DNA of 7,903 bases from an uncultured Bacillota bacterium (GTDB lineage Bacteria; Bacillota; Clostridia; Peptostreptococcales; Anaerovoracaceae). Under the pieces are notes generated by a model. The model made no database searches. It saw only the letters and a list, made by a program, of their open reading frames with translations, and was not told the origin of the DNA. Below, in pieces: positions 1 to 6,639 of this stretch. Each line of letters starts with the position of its first letter. Within the stretch, counting starts at the first letter, position 1. The stretch spans positions 1-7,903 of the forward strand of contig CAUHLX010000128.1 in assembly GCA_959606705.1 (NCBI GenBank). The letters run 5' to 3'. The translations under genes and the position numbers were made by a program.

Positions 1-145
1 TATTCAGCAGGTTGGTCACCGCTGCCTCGTAAGTGGTTCCCTTTACATCGGTGGGCACTGTCGGAGTGGTTTCGGCGGCAAATACGGTGGTAAATGCGCT
101 GAACACCAAAACGAGTGCCAAGACGTAAGATAATGCTTTTCTCAT
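1..145 (-). CDS. Secreted protein with probable SLH domain, N-terminal part only
   Basis: Reading the minus strand from the ATG at 145 gives 48 codons before the window edge; the rest lies outside. Residues 1-23 form a classic Sec signal peptide: a basic start (MRKALS), a hydrophobic core (VLALVLVFSAFTTV) and a likely signal peptidase I cut after VFA, before AETTP. The mature part continues PTDVKGTTYEAAVTNLLN, which resembles the opening of an S-layer-homology domain (DV.g..Y..Av..L). SLH domains commonly anchor Firmicute exoproteins to cell-wall polysaccharide. The start is supported by an AAGGGGAAAAG Shine-Dalgarno about 9 nt upstream. It is transcribed away from the cas operon and is probably functionally unrelated to it. 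The signal peptide is clear; the SLH assignment rests on about 20 residues and is tentative. Confidence 0.8.
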   Translation of the reverse strand, partial: MRKALSYVLALVLVFSAFTTVFAAETTPTVPTDVKGTTYEAAVTNLLN

Positions 146-224
146 TTTTCTTTTCCCCTTTCGTATGTAACTCTTTACTACTGATTTGACATTGACATAC
201 TTCGACAGATTCAACGTCATGAAA

Positions 225-253
225 ATTATATCGCCTGGGAAAAAGGATTACAA
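225..253 (-). promoter_or_regulatory. Sigma-A-type promoter for the SLH-type gene
   Basis: On the minus strand there is a TTGTAA -35 (253-248), a 17-nt spacer and a perfect TATAAT -10 (230-225). The predicted start near 218 gives an untranslated leader of roughly 70 nt before the ATG at 145. The -35 matches consensus at 4 of 6 bases. The prediction is from sequence alone. Confidence 0.6.
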
Positions 254-431
254 GGAAGTAATGGGAATTGCGTTGAAACTTAAAGATTTCGTAATAATTT
301 GCAGCAAGAGATGTAAGAAATGGATTGAGCAAAAGCAGATGGGAACACGAGGACAGCAAAAGACAGGACCGAACGTCTGAATTTCGTATCTAAAACAAAA
401 TTTCACCATGTATTTAAATGTTCAGAATATA

Positions 432-440
432 TGCTATAAT
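432..440 (+). promoter_or_regulatory. Extended -10 element for the cas operon
   Basis: TGCTATAAT is a perfect extended -10 (TGn plus TATAAT) directly before cas3. No good -35 lies at 16-18 nt; the nearest is TTTAAA at 413-418 with a 16-nt spacer. Extended -10 promoters can work without one. Predicted initiation near 446-448 would leave only about 13 nt before the likely start at 460, so the transcript would begin essentially at the Shine-Dalgarno. An additional start further upstream is possible. Confidence 0.55.
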
Positions 441-446
441 TTAGAC

Positions 447-455
447 GGGGGTGAT
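447..455 (+). promoter_or_regulatory. Shine-Dalgarno of cas3
   Basis: GGGGGTGAT differs at one base from GGAGGTGAT, the complement of the 16S rRNA tail. The ideal start position, 8 nt after the G-run core, is codon 460-462, which reads ATC. The GTG at 451 lies inside this element, and the TTG at 469 is about 17 nt from the core. The site therefore decides the start question for cas3 and points to 460. Confidence 0.6.
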
Positions 456-2607
456 TCTAATCGAATATTTGGCGCACATCAGTGGAGATAAGATACGGAA
501 GCAAACCATTCCGGAGCATTTAAATGGTACGGCGGAGCTTGCTCAAACCTTTGCAGAGGTTTTTGGCTGCAAAGAATGGGGGTATGGGTGCGGCCTTTTG
601 CACGATATCGGGAAGTATTCTGAGAAATTTCAAATGCGTTTGCAGGGAGGGGCGATTACGGACCACGCTACGGCGGGAGCAAAAGAGTTGTTTGCAAAGA
701 AGAATTATATTGGTGCTTATTGTATTTCCGGCCATCATTCGGGGCTTTTGGACGGTGGAGGGCCTGCGGATGCCGGCGGCGCAGCAACCTTGATGGGGCG
801 CATGGAGAAAGAAGTAGAGGATTATCGTGCCTTTCAGTCCGAAGTGCGGATTCCGGAGTTTCCATTTCCGATTCCATTAAAAGCGCAGGGTGCGGGCGGA
901 TTCAGCCTGTCTTTTTTTATACGGATGCTGTTTTCCTGCCTGGTAGATGCGGATTATTTGGATACGGAAGCGTTTATGCGGGAGGAACGTGTTTCAAGAG
1001 GTGGCTTTGATTCCACGGATGTTTTATATGAACGGCTATTCTGCCATATAGAAGCTTGGCTTAAGAATGAAGACAGGAATACGATAAGTGGAAGACGAAC
1101 GGAAATTCTAAAGGCATGTATGAAAGCAGGGGAACGCAGCCAGGGCCTTTTTCGATTAACGGTTCCCACCGGAGGCGGGAAAACCATTTCTTCTCTTGCG
1201 TTTGCACTGCGGCATGCAAAGGAACATGGGTTAAAAAGGGTAATTTATGTAATTCCATATACATCCATAATAGAACAAAATTCCCAAATATTTAAAGGGA
1301 TTTTGGGCGCACGTAATGTGCTGGAGGATCACAGCAATGTGATGATGGAGAATTCCGAAGAGCTGATGCGGGCACAGCTGGCGACAGAAAACTGGGATTG
1401 TCCGGTTGTGGTAACAACGAATGTTCAGTTTTTTGAATCATTGTTTGCCAGTAAAACGTCGAAGTGTCGTAAACTGCATAATATTGCCGGGAGTGTGATT
1501 ATTTTTGATGAGGTACAGATGCTTCCTGTCAATTATTTAAAACCATGTATTCGAGCAGTCAGCGAATTGGTAGGCAATTATCACTGTACGGCGGTGCTTT
1601 GTACGGCAACACAGCCTTCTCTGGAGCCGTTTTTCTCTTCGGAGATGAAAGCGGTGGAGCTTTGCCCGGATGTGAAGGGACAGTATGAGTTTTTCAGGCG
1701 TACTTCGATTAAAAATGCCGGAGTTCTGTCAGAAACAGATCTAGTAGGGCGTTTGAAGGAACAGCAGCAAGTCCTTTGCATTTTAAACAGCAGAAAACGG
1801 GTTCAAAGGGTGTATGATGCATTGGAGGGGGAGCAGAAGCAGGAGGTCTTTCATTTATCCACGTTCCTGTATCCGCGGCATCGAAATCGTCTACTGCGCC
1901 AAATCAGAGAGCGTTTAAAAAAGGGTTTGCCGGTTCGCTTGATTGCAACCAGTCTCGTGGAAGCTGGAGTGGATGTTGATTTTCGGTCGGTATACCGGGA
2001 ACTGGCGGGTGTGGATTCCTTGATTCAGTCAGCAGGAAGATGCAACCGGGAGGGACGGAGGCGGTCGGAGGAGTGTGAGACCATATTCTTCACCCTGGAG
2101 CAGGATGACATTCACCTCCCTCAAGCACTGGATCTGCCGATCAAGGTGGCGGCGCAGGTGGCTGAGCTGTATGAGGACATTAGTGCTCCGGAGGCAATTG
2201 CTGAATATTTTAATCGGCTTTATCATTTTAAGGGGGAGGGGCTTGACGCGAAGAACATTGTGGGACAATTCGAGGATGGAACAAGGTCCTGGCTCTTTCC
2301 GTTTGCCACTGTGTCCAGGGAGTTTAAACTGATAGAAAGTGATACAAAGGCCATTCTAATCGATTTGGAGCCGGAGGCACAGGAGATCGCTGCGCGAATT
2401 CGACGGGGAGAATGCTCCAGACAGCTTGTCAGGGATGCGGGCCAGTATTGTGTAAATGTGTACGACAATGATTTCGAAAAGATGAACGGAGCCGGAATGC
2501 TGGAGGCAATTGATTTGAATTTCTATGTTTTATGTGACAAAGATCAGTATACGGAGGGAAAAGGTCTGGAAGTTCGGGCTGAACGAGGGCAGGCTGTCTT
2601 CTTTTAA
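451..2607 (+). CDS. cas3: CRISPR-associated helicase/nuclease Cas3 (type I-C), start uncertain
   Basis: Cas3 is the effector nuclease recruited by Cascade to an R-loop; it unwinds and degrades the non-target DNA strand using ATP. Residue numbers count from the GTG at 451 (718 aa). The N-terminal HD nuclease shows H23, HD at 51-52 (LLHDIGKYSEKF), D71-H72, H95-H96 and the DAD near 166-168. The superfamily 2 helicase follows: Walker A PTGGGKT (239-245), DEVQ box (353-356), TAT motif III (385-387), TSLVEAGVDVDF (500-511) and motif VI QSAGRCNREG (526-535). All key motifs are intact and the length is normal for a fused HD-helicase Cas3. The GTG sits within the Shine-Dalgarno; starting at the ATC at 460 would give 715 aa beginning (M)EYLAH, as expected for this family. 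It is the first gene of the operon, 40 nt ahead of cas5c. Confidence 0.95.
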   Translation: MILIEYLAHISGDKIRKQTIPEHLNGTAELAQTFAEVFGCKEWGYGCGLLHDIGKYSEKFQMRLQGGAITDHATAGAKELFAKKNYIGAYCISGHHSGLLDGGGPADAGGAATLMGRMEKEVEDYRAFQSEVRIPEFPFPIPLKAQGAGGFSLSFFIRMLFSCLVDADYLDTEAFMREERVSRGGFDSTDVLYERLFCHIEAWLKNEDRNTISGRRTEILKACMKAGERSQGLFRLTVPTGGGKTISSLAFALRHAKEHGLKRVIYVIPYTSIIEQNSQIFKGILGARNVLEDHSNVMMENSEELMRAQLATENWDCPVVVTTNVQFFESLFASKTSKCRKLHNIAGSVIIFDEVQMLPVNYLKPCIRAVSELVGNYHCTAVLCTATQPSLEPFFSSEMKAVELCPDVKGQYEFFRRTSIKNAGVLSETDLVGRLKEQQQVLCILNSRKRVQRVYDALEGEQKQEVFHLSTFLYPRHRNRLLRQIRERLKKGLPVRLIATSLVEAGVDVDFRSVYRELAGVDSLIQSAGRCNREGRRRSEECETIFFTLEQDDIHLPQALDLPIKVAAQVAELYEDISAPEAIAEYFNRLYHFKGEGLDAKNIVGQFEDGTRSWLFPFATVSREFKLIESDTKAILIDLEPEAQEIAARIRRGECSRQLVRDAGQYCVNVYDNDFEKMNGAGMLEAIDLNFYVLCDKDQYTEGKGLEVRAERGQAVFF

Positions 2608-2647
2608 TCCGCTGTTCTAAACAAGTGATCAGAGAGGAGGGAACACG

Positions 2648-3307
2648 ATGAGTCATGGAGTGAAAATTCGGGTTTGGGGGGATTATGCCCTCTTTTCCAG
2701 GCCGGAGATGAAGGTGGAACGGTGCAGTTATGACATGATGACGCCGTCAGCCGCGCGCGGTATTTTAGAGGCGATCTACTGGCATCCGGGTATGCGCTGG
2801 GTAATTGACAAAATTTTTGTAAGAAATCCCATTCGGTTTACCAGTGTCAGGAGAAATGAGGTGAAGAGTAAGCTTATGGCGGGGAATGTTCTGACGGTAA
2901 TGAACGGAGGAGAGAAGCCGCTTTACATCAGCAGCAAGGAAGATATTGTGCAAAGGGCGTCCATTCTACTGCGAGATGTGGATTACGTGGTGGAGGCGCA
3001 TTTTGAAATGACAGATCAGGCAAGTGCCGGTGACAACCCGGGGAAATTCAAGGATATCGTAATGCGGCGGCTGCGGAAGGGAGAATGCTACCATATGCCG
3101 TATTTCGGATGCCGGGAATTTCCGGCAAATTTTGAGCTGTTTGAGAAAGCGGACATTGTGTCGCCGTATGAAGGGGAAATGAAAGACCTGGGTTACATGC
3201 TGTATGATTTTGATTATTCGAATCCGGAATCCATAGAACCTATGTTTTTCAGGGCGGTATTGAAAGATGGGGTGCTTGATGTGAGGGATTGCGAGGTGAT
3301 TCGATGA
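2648..3307 (+). CDS. cas5c: Cas5c (Cas5d), crRNA-processing endoribonuclease of type I-C Cascade
   Basis: Type I-C systems lack Cas6. Cas5c cleaves the repeat in pre-crRNA, stays on the 5' handle and caps the Cas7 filament in Cascade. The 219-aa protein opens with the typical VKIRVWGDYALFSRPEM strand and has SYDMMTPSAARGILEAIYW (28-45), where Y44 corresponds to the catalytic Tyr (Y46) of the Bacillus halodurans enzyme. The motif near 131-137 reads PGKFKDI: K133 fits the catalytic Lys, but the following position is Phe where the B. halodurans enzyme has His117. The conserved block CYHMPYFGCREFP (147-159) follows. A GAGGAGG Shine-Dalgarno at 2634-2640 is 7 nt before the ATG. The stop overlaps the cas8c start as ATGA, so translation of the two is probably coupled. 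Confidence 0.93.
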   Translation: MSHGVKIRVWGDYALFSRPEMKVERCSYDMMTPSAARGILEAIYWHPGMRWVIDKIFVRNPIRFTSVRRNEVKSKLMAGNVLTVMNGGEKPLYISSKEDIVQRASILLRDVDYVVEAHFEMTDQASAGDNPGKFKDIVMRRLRKGECYHMPYFGCREFPANFELFEKADIVSPYEGEMKDLGYMLYDFDYSNPESIEPMFFRAVLKDGVLDVRDCEVIR

Positions 3308-5082
3308 TCCTGCAGGCGTTGGTAGAATATTATGAGACGTTGGAAAAGAGCGGGAAGGTTACCCGTCCGGGCTGGTGCGCCGCAAAAGTGGGATATGCAT
3401 TGGAACTTGGGGAGGACGGGGCGCTGCGCAGGGTGATACCGCTGAAAATTGAGAAGCAAAAGGGAAAGAAGACCGTGTGGGAGCCGCAGGTTTTAAAAGT
3501 GCCGGAAATGGTGACCCGATCATCGGGAGAGACGGCCAATTTCCTTTGTGACCATTCGGGATATTTCCTGGGGATTGACAATAAAGGAAAACCGGAAAGG
3601 TCGAAGAGATGCTTCCAAAGTGCGAAGAAAAAACATTTGGAGATTTTGGAGGGGACGGAATCCAAAGAAGGACAAGCCATTCGCCGGTACTTCGAAACGT
3701 GGGACCCAGATACGGCGGGGGAAAATCCCGTTGTGTCAGAGGTGCTGGACGAGTTGATCGCAGGGTCAAATCTTGTTTTCTGGGTGAATGGCCATTATGC
3801 GCAGGAGACAGAGGAACTGACGAAGTTATGGGCGAGTTACCGGGAGCGGAAGACGGACGGCCCCACAGGGATTTGCCTGGTGACCGGTCAGAAAACGGAG
3901 ATTGCCAGAATACATGGGAACATTAAGGGTGTTCCGGGGGCACAGTCCAGTGGGGCTTCGTTGGTATCCTTTAATGCGCCGGCGTTCGAATCTTACGGAA
4001 AAGAGCAGAGCTTTAACGCGCCGGTTGGGACCTATGCGGTGTACGCATATATGACGGCGCTGAATCATCTGCTGGCGGACAAGGAGCATGTCACGGCCGT
4101 GGGTGATACGATGGTTGTTTACTGGTCGGAGGATGGGTCGGACGAGTATCAGAATGTATTTTCCGTTATGATGGAACCGACCATGGACAATTACAAAGTG
4201 GTGGATGGTCTGCTTAAAAATTTGGCGTCAGGATGGACGGTGAATGTACCTGGCGTGGAGCGCCGCATTTCACCGGATCAGAAGTTTTATATTCTGGGAC
4301 TGGCTCCCAATGCGGCCAGACTGGCTGTCCGCTTCTTTTATCAGGACAGCTTCGGGAATATTTTAATGAATATTAAGGCGCATTATGACCGGATGGAGAT
4401 TATAAGACCTGCAAAAACCCAGTTGCGGTATCTGGGAATCAATCGGATGCTTGAGGAGACCGTGAATAAAAAGTCCCGAGACAAGAAACCGCTGCCTAAT
4501 CTGGCGGGTGCCGTATACCGGGCGATGATATCCGGAGAGCGTTATCCCAATGCGCTGTACCAGACGGTTCTCGGCAGGATCCGGGCGGAACAGGATAATA
4601 AGGAGAAAGGAATTTATAAGGTCACAATGGGGAGAGCGGCAATAATAAAGGCGTTTTTCTTGAGAAACGGAAATTACGGTAAGGAGGAGATTACGATGGC
4701 ACTCAATGAGAACAGTGAAAACACGGCATATTTATTGGGACGGGAATTTGCAGTACTAGAGGCGATTCAGGAGGATGCGAATCCGGGAATCAATGCTACA
4801 ATCAAAGACCGGTATTTCAATGCGGCCTGTGCCGCGCCGGCATCCATTTTTCCAATTTTATTTAAGTTGAAGAATAGTCACATTAGGAAGTTGAACAGTA
4901 AAAGCAAAGAAGTGTATTATGAAAAAATGCTGGGACAATTGCAAGATAAAATTTTTGTAGCGGACGGCGTGGATGGCGCATATCCCAAAAGATTGTCTTT
5001 AGAGGAACAGGGAATGTTCATTCTTGGATATTATCATCAAACGCAGAAGCGATATGAGAAGAAAGTAAAGGAGGAGAATTAA
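3304..5082 (+). CDS. cas8c: Cas8c (Csd1), large subunit of type I-C Cascade
   Basis: Cas8c recognises the PAM and helps open target DNA. The protein is 592 aa from the ATG at 3304. I chose this over an in-frame TTG at 3289 because GAGGTGAT (3293-3300) is well placed before the ATG and the ATG forms an ATGA overlap with the cas5c stop. Csd1 signatures are the N-terminus MILQALVEYYETL, NFLCDHSGYFLGID (79-92), and the long block from CLVTGQKTEIARIHG (191) through GAQSSGASLVSFN and AFESYG to about 242. The C-terminal 128 residues are helical in character and correspond to the separately translated Cas11c. Its last codons carry the AAAGGAGGAG Shine-Dalgarno of cas7c, and the intergenic gap is 1 nt. 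Confidence 0.95.
   Translation: MILQALVEYYETLEKSGKVTRPGWCAAKVGYALELGEDGALRRVIPLKIEKQKGKKTVWEPQVLKVPEMVTRSSGETANFLCDHSGYFLGIDNKGKPERSKRCFQSAKKKHLEILEGTESKEGQAIRRYFETWDPDTAGENPVVSEVLDELIAGSNLVFWVNGHYAQETEELTKLWASYRERKTDGPTGICLVTGQKTEIARIHGNIKGVPGAQSSGASLVSFNAPAFESYGKEQSFNAPVGTYAVYAYMTALNHLLADKEHVTAVGDTMVVYWSEDGSDEYQNVFSVMMEPTMDNYKVVDGLLKNLASGWTVNVPGVERRISPDQKFYILGLAPNAARLAVRFFYQDSFGNILMNIKAHYDRMEIIRPAKTQLRYLGINRMLEETVNKKSRDKKPLPNLAGAVYRAMISGERYPNALYQTVLGRIRAEQDNKEKGIYKVTMGRAAIIKAFFLRNGNYGKEEITMALNENSENTAYLLGREFAVLEAIQEDANPGINATIKDRYFNAACAAPASIFPILFKLKNSHIRKLNSKSKEVYYEKMLGQLQDKIFVADGVDGAYPKRLSLEEQGMFILGYYHQTQKRYEKKVKEEN
4681..4689 (+). promoter_or_regulatory. Internal Shine-Dalgarno for Cas11c
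   Basis: AAGGAGGAG lies inside cas8c, 6 nt before an in-frame ATG at 4696. It is a near-perfect ribosome binding site, at least as strong as the one preceding cas8c itself. It sits where type I-C operons are known to initiate internal translation of the small subunit. Confidence 0.8.
4696..5082 (+). CDS. cas11c: Cas11c, small subunit translated from within cas8c
   Basis: Experimental work on type I-C (for example the Desulfovibrio vulgaris system) showed that an internal start in cas8c yields a separate small subunit, several copies of which form the belly of Cascade and stabilise the R-loop. Here the ATG at 4696 is codon 465 of cas8c, in the same frame, preceded by AAGGAGGAG at 6 nt. It would give a 128-aa product starting MALNENSENTAYLLGREF and ending KVKEEN, close to the roughly 120-130 aa expected. 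It shares the cas8c stop. The product is predominantly helical in composition and rich in Lys and Glu, as expected for a small subunit. Ordinary gene callers omit it because it is nested. Confidence 0.8.
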   Translation: MALNENSENTAYLLGREFAVLEAIQEDANPGINATIKDRYFNAACAAPASIFPILFKLKNSHIRKLNSKSKEVYYEKMLGQLQDKIFVADGVDGAYPKRLSLEEQGMFILGYYHQTQKRYEKKVKEEN

Positions 5083-5083
5083 A

Positions 5084-5974
5084 ATGGGGGAAGCAATTAA
5101 GAACAGGTACGAGTTTGTCATTTTGTTTGATGTGGAGAACGGAAATCCTAACGGAGATCCCGATGCGGGAAATCTTCCGCGAATTGATCCGGAAAGCGGA
5201 TATGGAATTGTCACAGATGTGTGCCTCAAACGAAAAATCCGCAATTATGTGGAAACCGTGAAGGAAGGTGCGACGGGCTACCAGATTTATATCAAAGAGT
5301 CCGTTCCGTTGAACCGTAGTGATAACACGGCCTATGAAGCTCTGAATACCAACGATAAGGATATTAAGGAGCTAAAGAAGAAGGATCCTGATGTAGACAT
5401 AAAAATTCGGGATTTCATGTGTAAAAACTTCTTTGATATCCGCACCTTCGGGGCAGTTATGACGACCTTTGTTAAGGCGGCGCTGAACTGTGGTCAGGTC
5501 CGTGGGCCTGTGCAGTTGGGATTTGCAAGAAGCATCGACCCGGTTGTAAGCCAGGAGGTGACGATAACCCGTGTGGCTATTACTACGGAGAAGGATGCGG
5601 AAAACAAGAGCACGGAGATGGGACGCAAGAGCATTATCCCCTATGCACTTTACCGGGCGGAGGGATATATTTCTGCGAATCTAGCCAGAAAAGTGACCGG
5701 ATTTTCAGAGGAGGATCTGGAGCTTTTGTGGGAGGCCATCCTTAACATGTTTGAGATTGATCACTCTGCCGCGCGAGGGAAAATGGCGGTTCGGGAGCTG
5801 ATTATTTTTAAGCATAGCAAGGAGCTTGGGGATTGTCCGGCCTACAAACTGTTCGATAGCATCGAAGTCGCGAAGAACGATGGGGTGGTATATCCCAGAG
5901 CGTATCAGGATTATTCAGTGACGATCCACAAAGAACAGATTCCGGATTCCGTGGAAGTTTTAAGAAAAGTATGA
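5084..5974 (+). CDS. cas7c: Cas7c (Csd2), backbone subunit of type I-C Cascade
   Basis: Cas7c polymerises along the crRNA spacer and forms the backbone that displays the guide to target DNA. The 296-aa protein has normal length and clear Csd2/Csh2-family signatures: FDVENGNPNGDPDAGNLPR (15-33), TDVCLKRKIRNYV (44-56), DIRTFGAV (118-125) and GPVQLGFARSIDPV (141-154). A long Shine-Dalgarno (AAAGGAGGAG, 5067-5076) with 7-nt spacing, lying inside the end of cas8c, suggests high expression, which fits its multi-copy role. The stop overlaps the cas4 start as ATGA. No anomalies seen. Confidence 0.96.
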   Translation: MGEAIKNRYEFVILFDVENGNPNGDPDAGNLPRIDPESGYGIVTDVCLKRKIRNYVETVKEGATGYQIYIKESVPLNRSDNTAYEALNTNDKDIKELKKKDPDVDIKIRDFMCKNFFDIRTFGAVMTTFVKAALNCGQVRGPVQLGFARSIDPVVSQEVTITRVAITTEKDAENKSTEMGRKSIIPYALYRAEGYISANLARKVTGFSEEDLELLWEAILNMFEIDHSAARGKMAVRELIIFKHSKELGDCPAYKLFDSIEVAKNDGVVYPRAYQDYSVTIHKEQIPDSVEVLRKV

Positions 5975-6639
5975 TGGAATACATGGAGGATGATTATTTG
6001 CTGCTCTCAGGAATTCAGCATTTTGCGTTCTGCAGGAGACAGTGGGCTCTCATTCATATAGAGCAGCAATGGGCGGACAATGAACGGACAATTGCAGGAG
6101 AATTGCTCCATAAAAACGCCCATGATCCTTATTTTTTGGAAACGAGGAAGGGGCTTATTGTAAGCAGAGCTATGCCGGTGGCTTCGCGAAAGATGGGGGT
6201 TACCGGAGAGTGTGACATCGTGGAATTCATTCAGTCTTCGGATGGAATCAAGCTGCATGGACATAGAGGGCTTTATCAGGCTTATCCAATTGAATATAAG
6301 AAGGGAAGGCCAAAGGATACACAGATTGATATTTTGCAGCTAACCGCACAGGCGATGTGTTTGGAAGAGATGCTCTCTACGGAGATAAAAGAAGGGGCGA
6401 TCTTCTATGGAGAAACGCGTCGCCGGGAACCTGTTGTGTTGACGGATGAATTGCGTGAGCAGGTGTCTGCTTATTTTAAAGAAATGCACCAGCTTTATGA
6501 CAGAAGGTATACGCCAAAGGTAAGATGGTCGCGGGGATGCAGTGCCTGTTCACTAAGGAACAGTTGTATGCCAAGACTGGGAAAGACTGACTCTGTTGGG
6601 GAATATATTCACAGGACCATAACGGAGGAGCATCAATGA
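5971..6639 (+). CDS. cas4: Cas4 (type I-C), RecB-like Fe-S nuclease for PAM-specific adaptation
   Basis: Cas4 joins Cas1-Cas2 to select and trim prespacers so that spacers with a correct PAM are integrated in the right orientation. The 222-aa protein shows four likely Fe-S cysteines: C21 (FAFCRRQW) and C190, C193 and C199 (GCSACSLRNSC). RecB-family nuclease residues are H47 in GELLH, D82 in GECDIVEF, and E108/K110 in PIEYKKGRPK, followed by the QxxxQ-like DILQLTAQ. Starts are possible at 5971, 5974 and 5983. None has a strong Shine-Dalgarno, so I chose 5971 for its ATGA overlap with the cas7c stop, which suggests coupled translation. The protein is complete, and its stop overlaps cas1. Confidence 0.93.
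   Translation: MMEYMEDDYLLLSGIQHFAFCRRQWALIHIEQQWADNERTIAGELLHKNAHDPYFLETRKGLIVSRAMPVASRKMGVTGECDIVEFIQSSDGIKLHGHRGLYQAYPIEYKKGRPKDTQIDILQLTAQAMCLEEMLSTEIKEGAIFYGETRRREPVVLTDELREQVSAYFKEMHQLYDRRYTPKVRWSRGCSACSLRNSCMPRLGKTDSVGEYIHRTITEEHQ

Larger units (their letters stand above)
146..450. other. Divergent intergenic region
   Basis: This 305-nt stretch separates the SLH-type gene from cas3 and is AT-rich compared with the genes. It holds a minus-strand promoter (225-253), a plus-strand extended -10 (432-440), a tandem TTGACATTGACA (186-197) that lacks a properly spaced -10, and an AT-rich patch with the palindrome ATTTAAAT (412-419). I see no tRNA, CRISPR repeat or convincing terminator hairpin. 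A short open frame (186-380; ATG option at 219) has no Shine-Dalgarno and no recognisable family, so I do not call it a gene. Confidence 0.7.

Noticed and set aside
186..197. Tandem TTGACATTGACA as a pair of consensus -35 elements
   Set aside because: No reasonable -10 lies 16-18 nt downstream of either copy, and the site is over 250 nt from cas3. It could be an operator but nothing supports that.
315..330. AATGGATTGAGC resembling the GTGGATTGAAA tail of type I-C CRISPR repeats
   Set aside because: Only a short partial match, single copy, no stem portion and no spacer-repeat periodicity nearby.
186..380. 64-codon open frame on the plus strand upstream of cas3 (TTG start, ATG option at 219)
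   Set aside because: No Shine-Dalgarno at either start, no recognisable family, and it overlaps the predicted minus-strand promoter of the SLH-type gene. Probably random.
2608..2647. Terminator or separate promoter between cas3 and cas5c
   Set aside because: The 40-nt gap contains only a 4-bp inverted repeat (TGTT/AACA) and a GAGGAGG Shine-Dalgarno, with no T-run and no -10/-35 pair.
3289..3303. Upstream TTG start for cas8c adding five residues
   Set aside because: The ATG at 3304 has a well-spaced GAGGTGAT and gives the family N-terminus MILQALVEYY.
3330..3769. Long antisense open frames (116 and 136 codons) opposite cas8c
   Set aside because: They mirror codon usage of the real gene, have no ribosome binding sites, and overlap one another.
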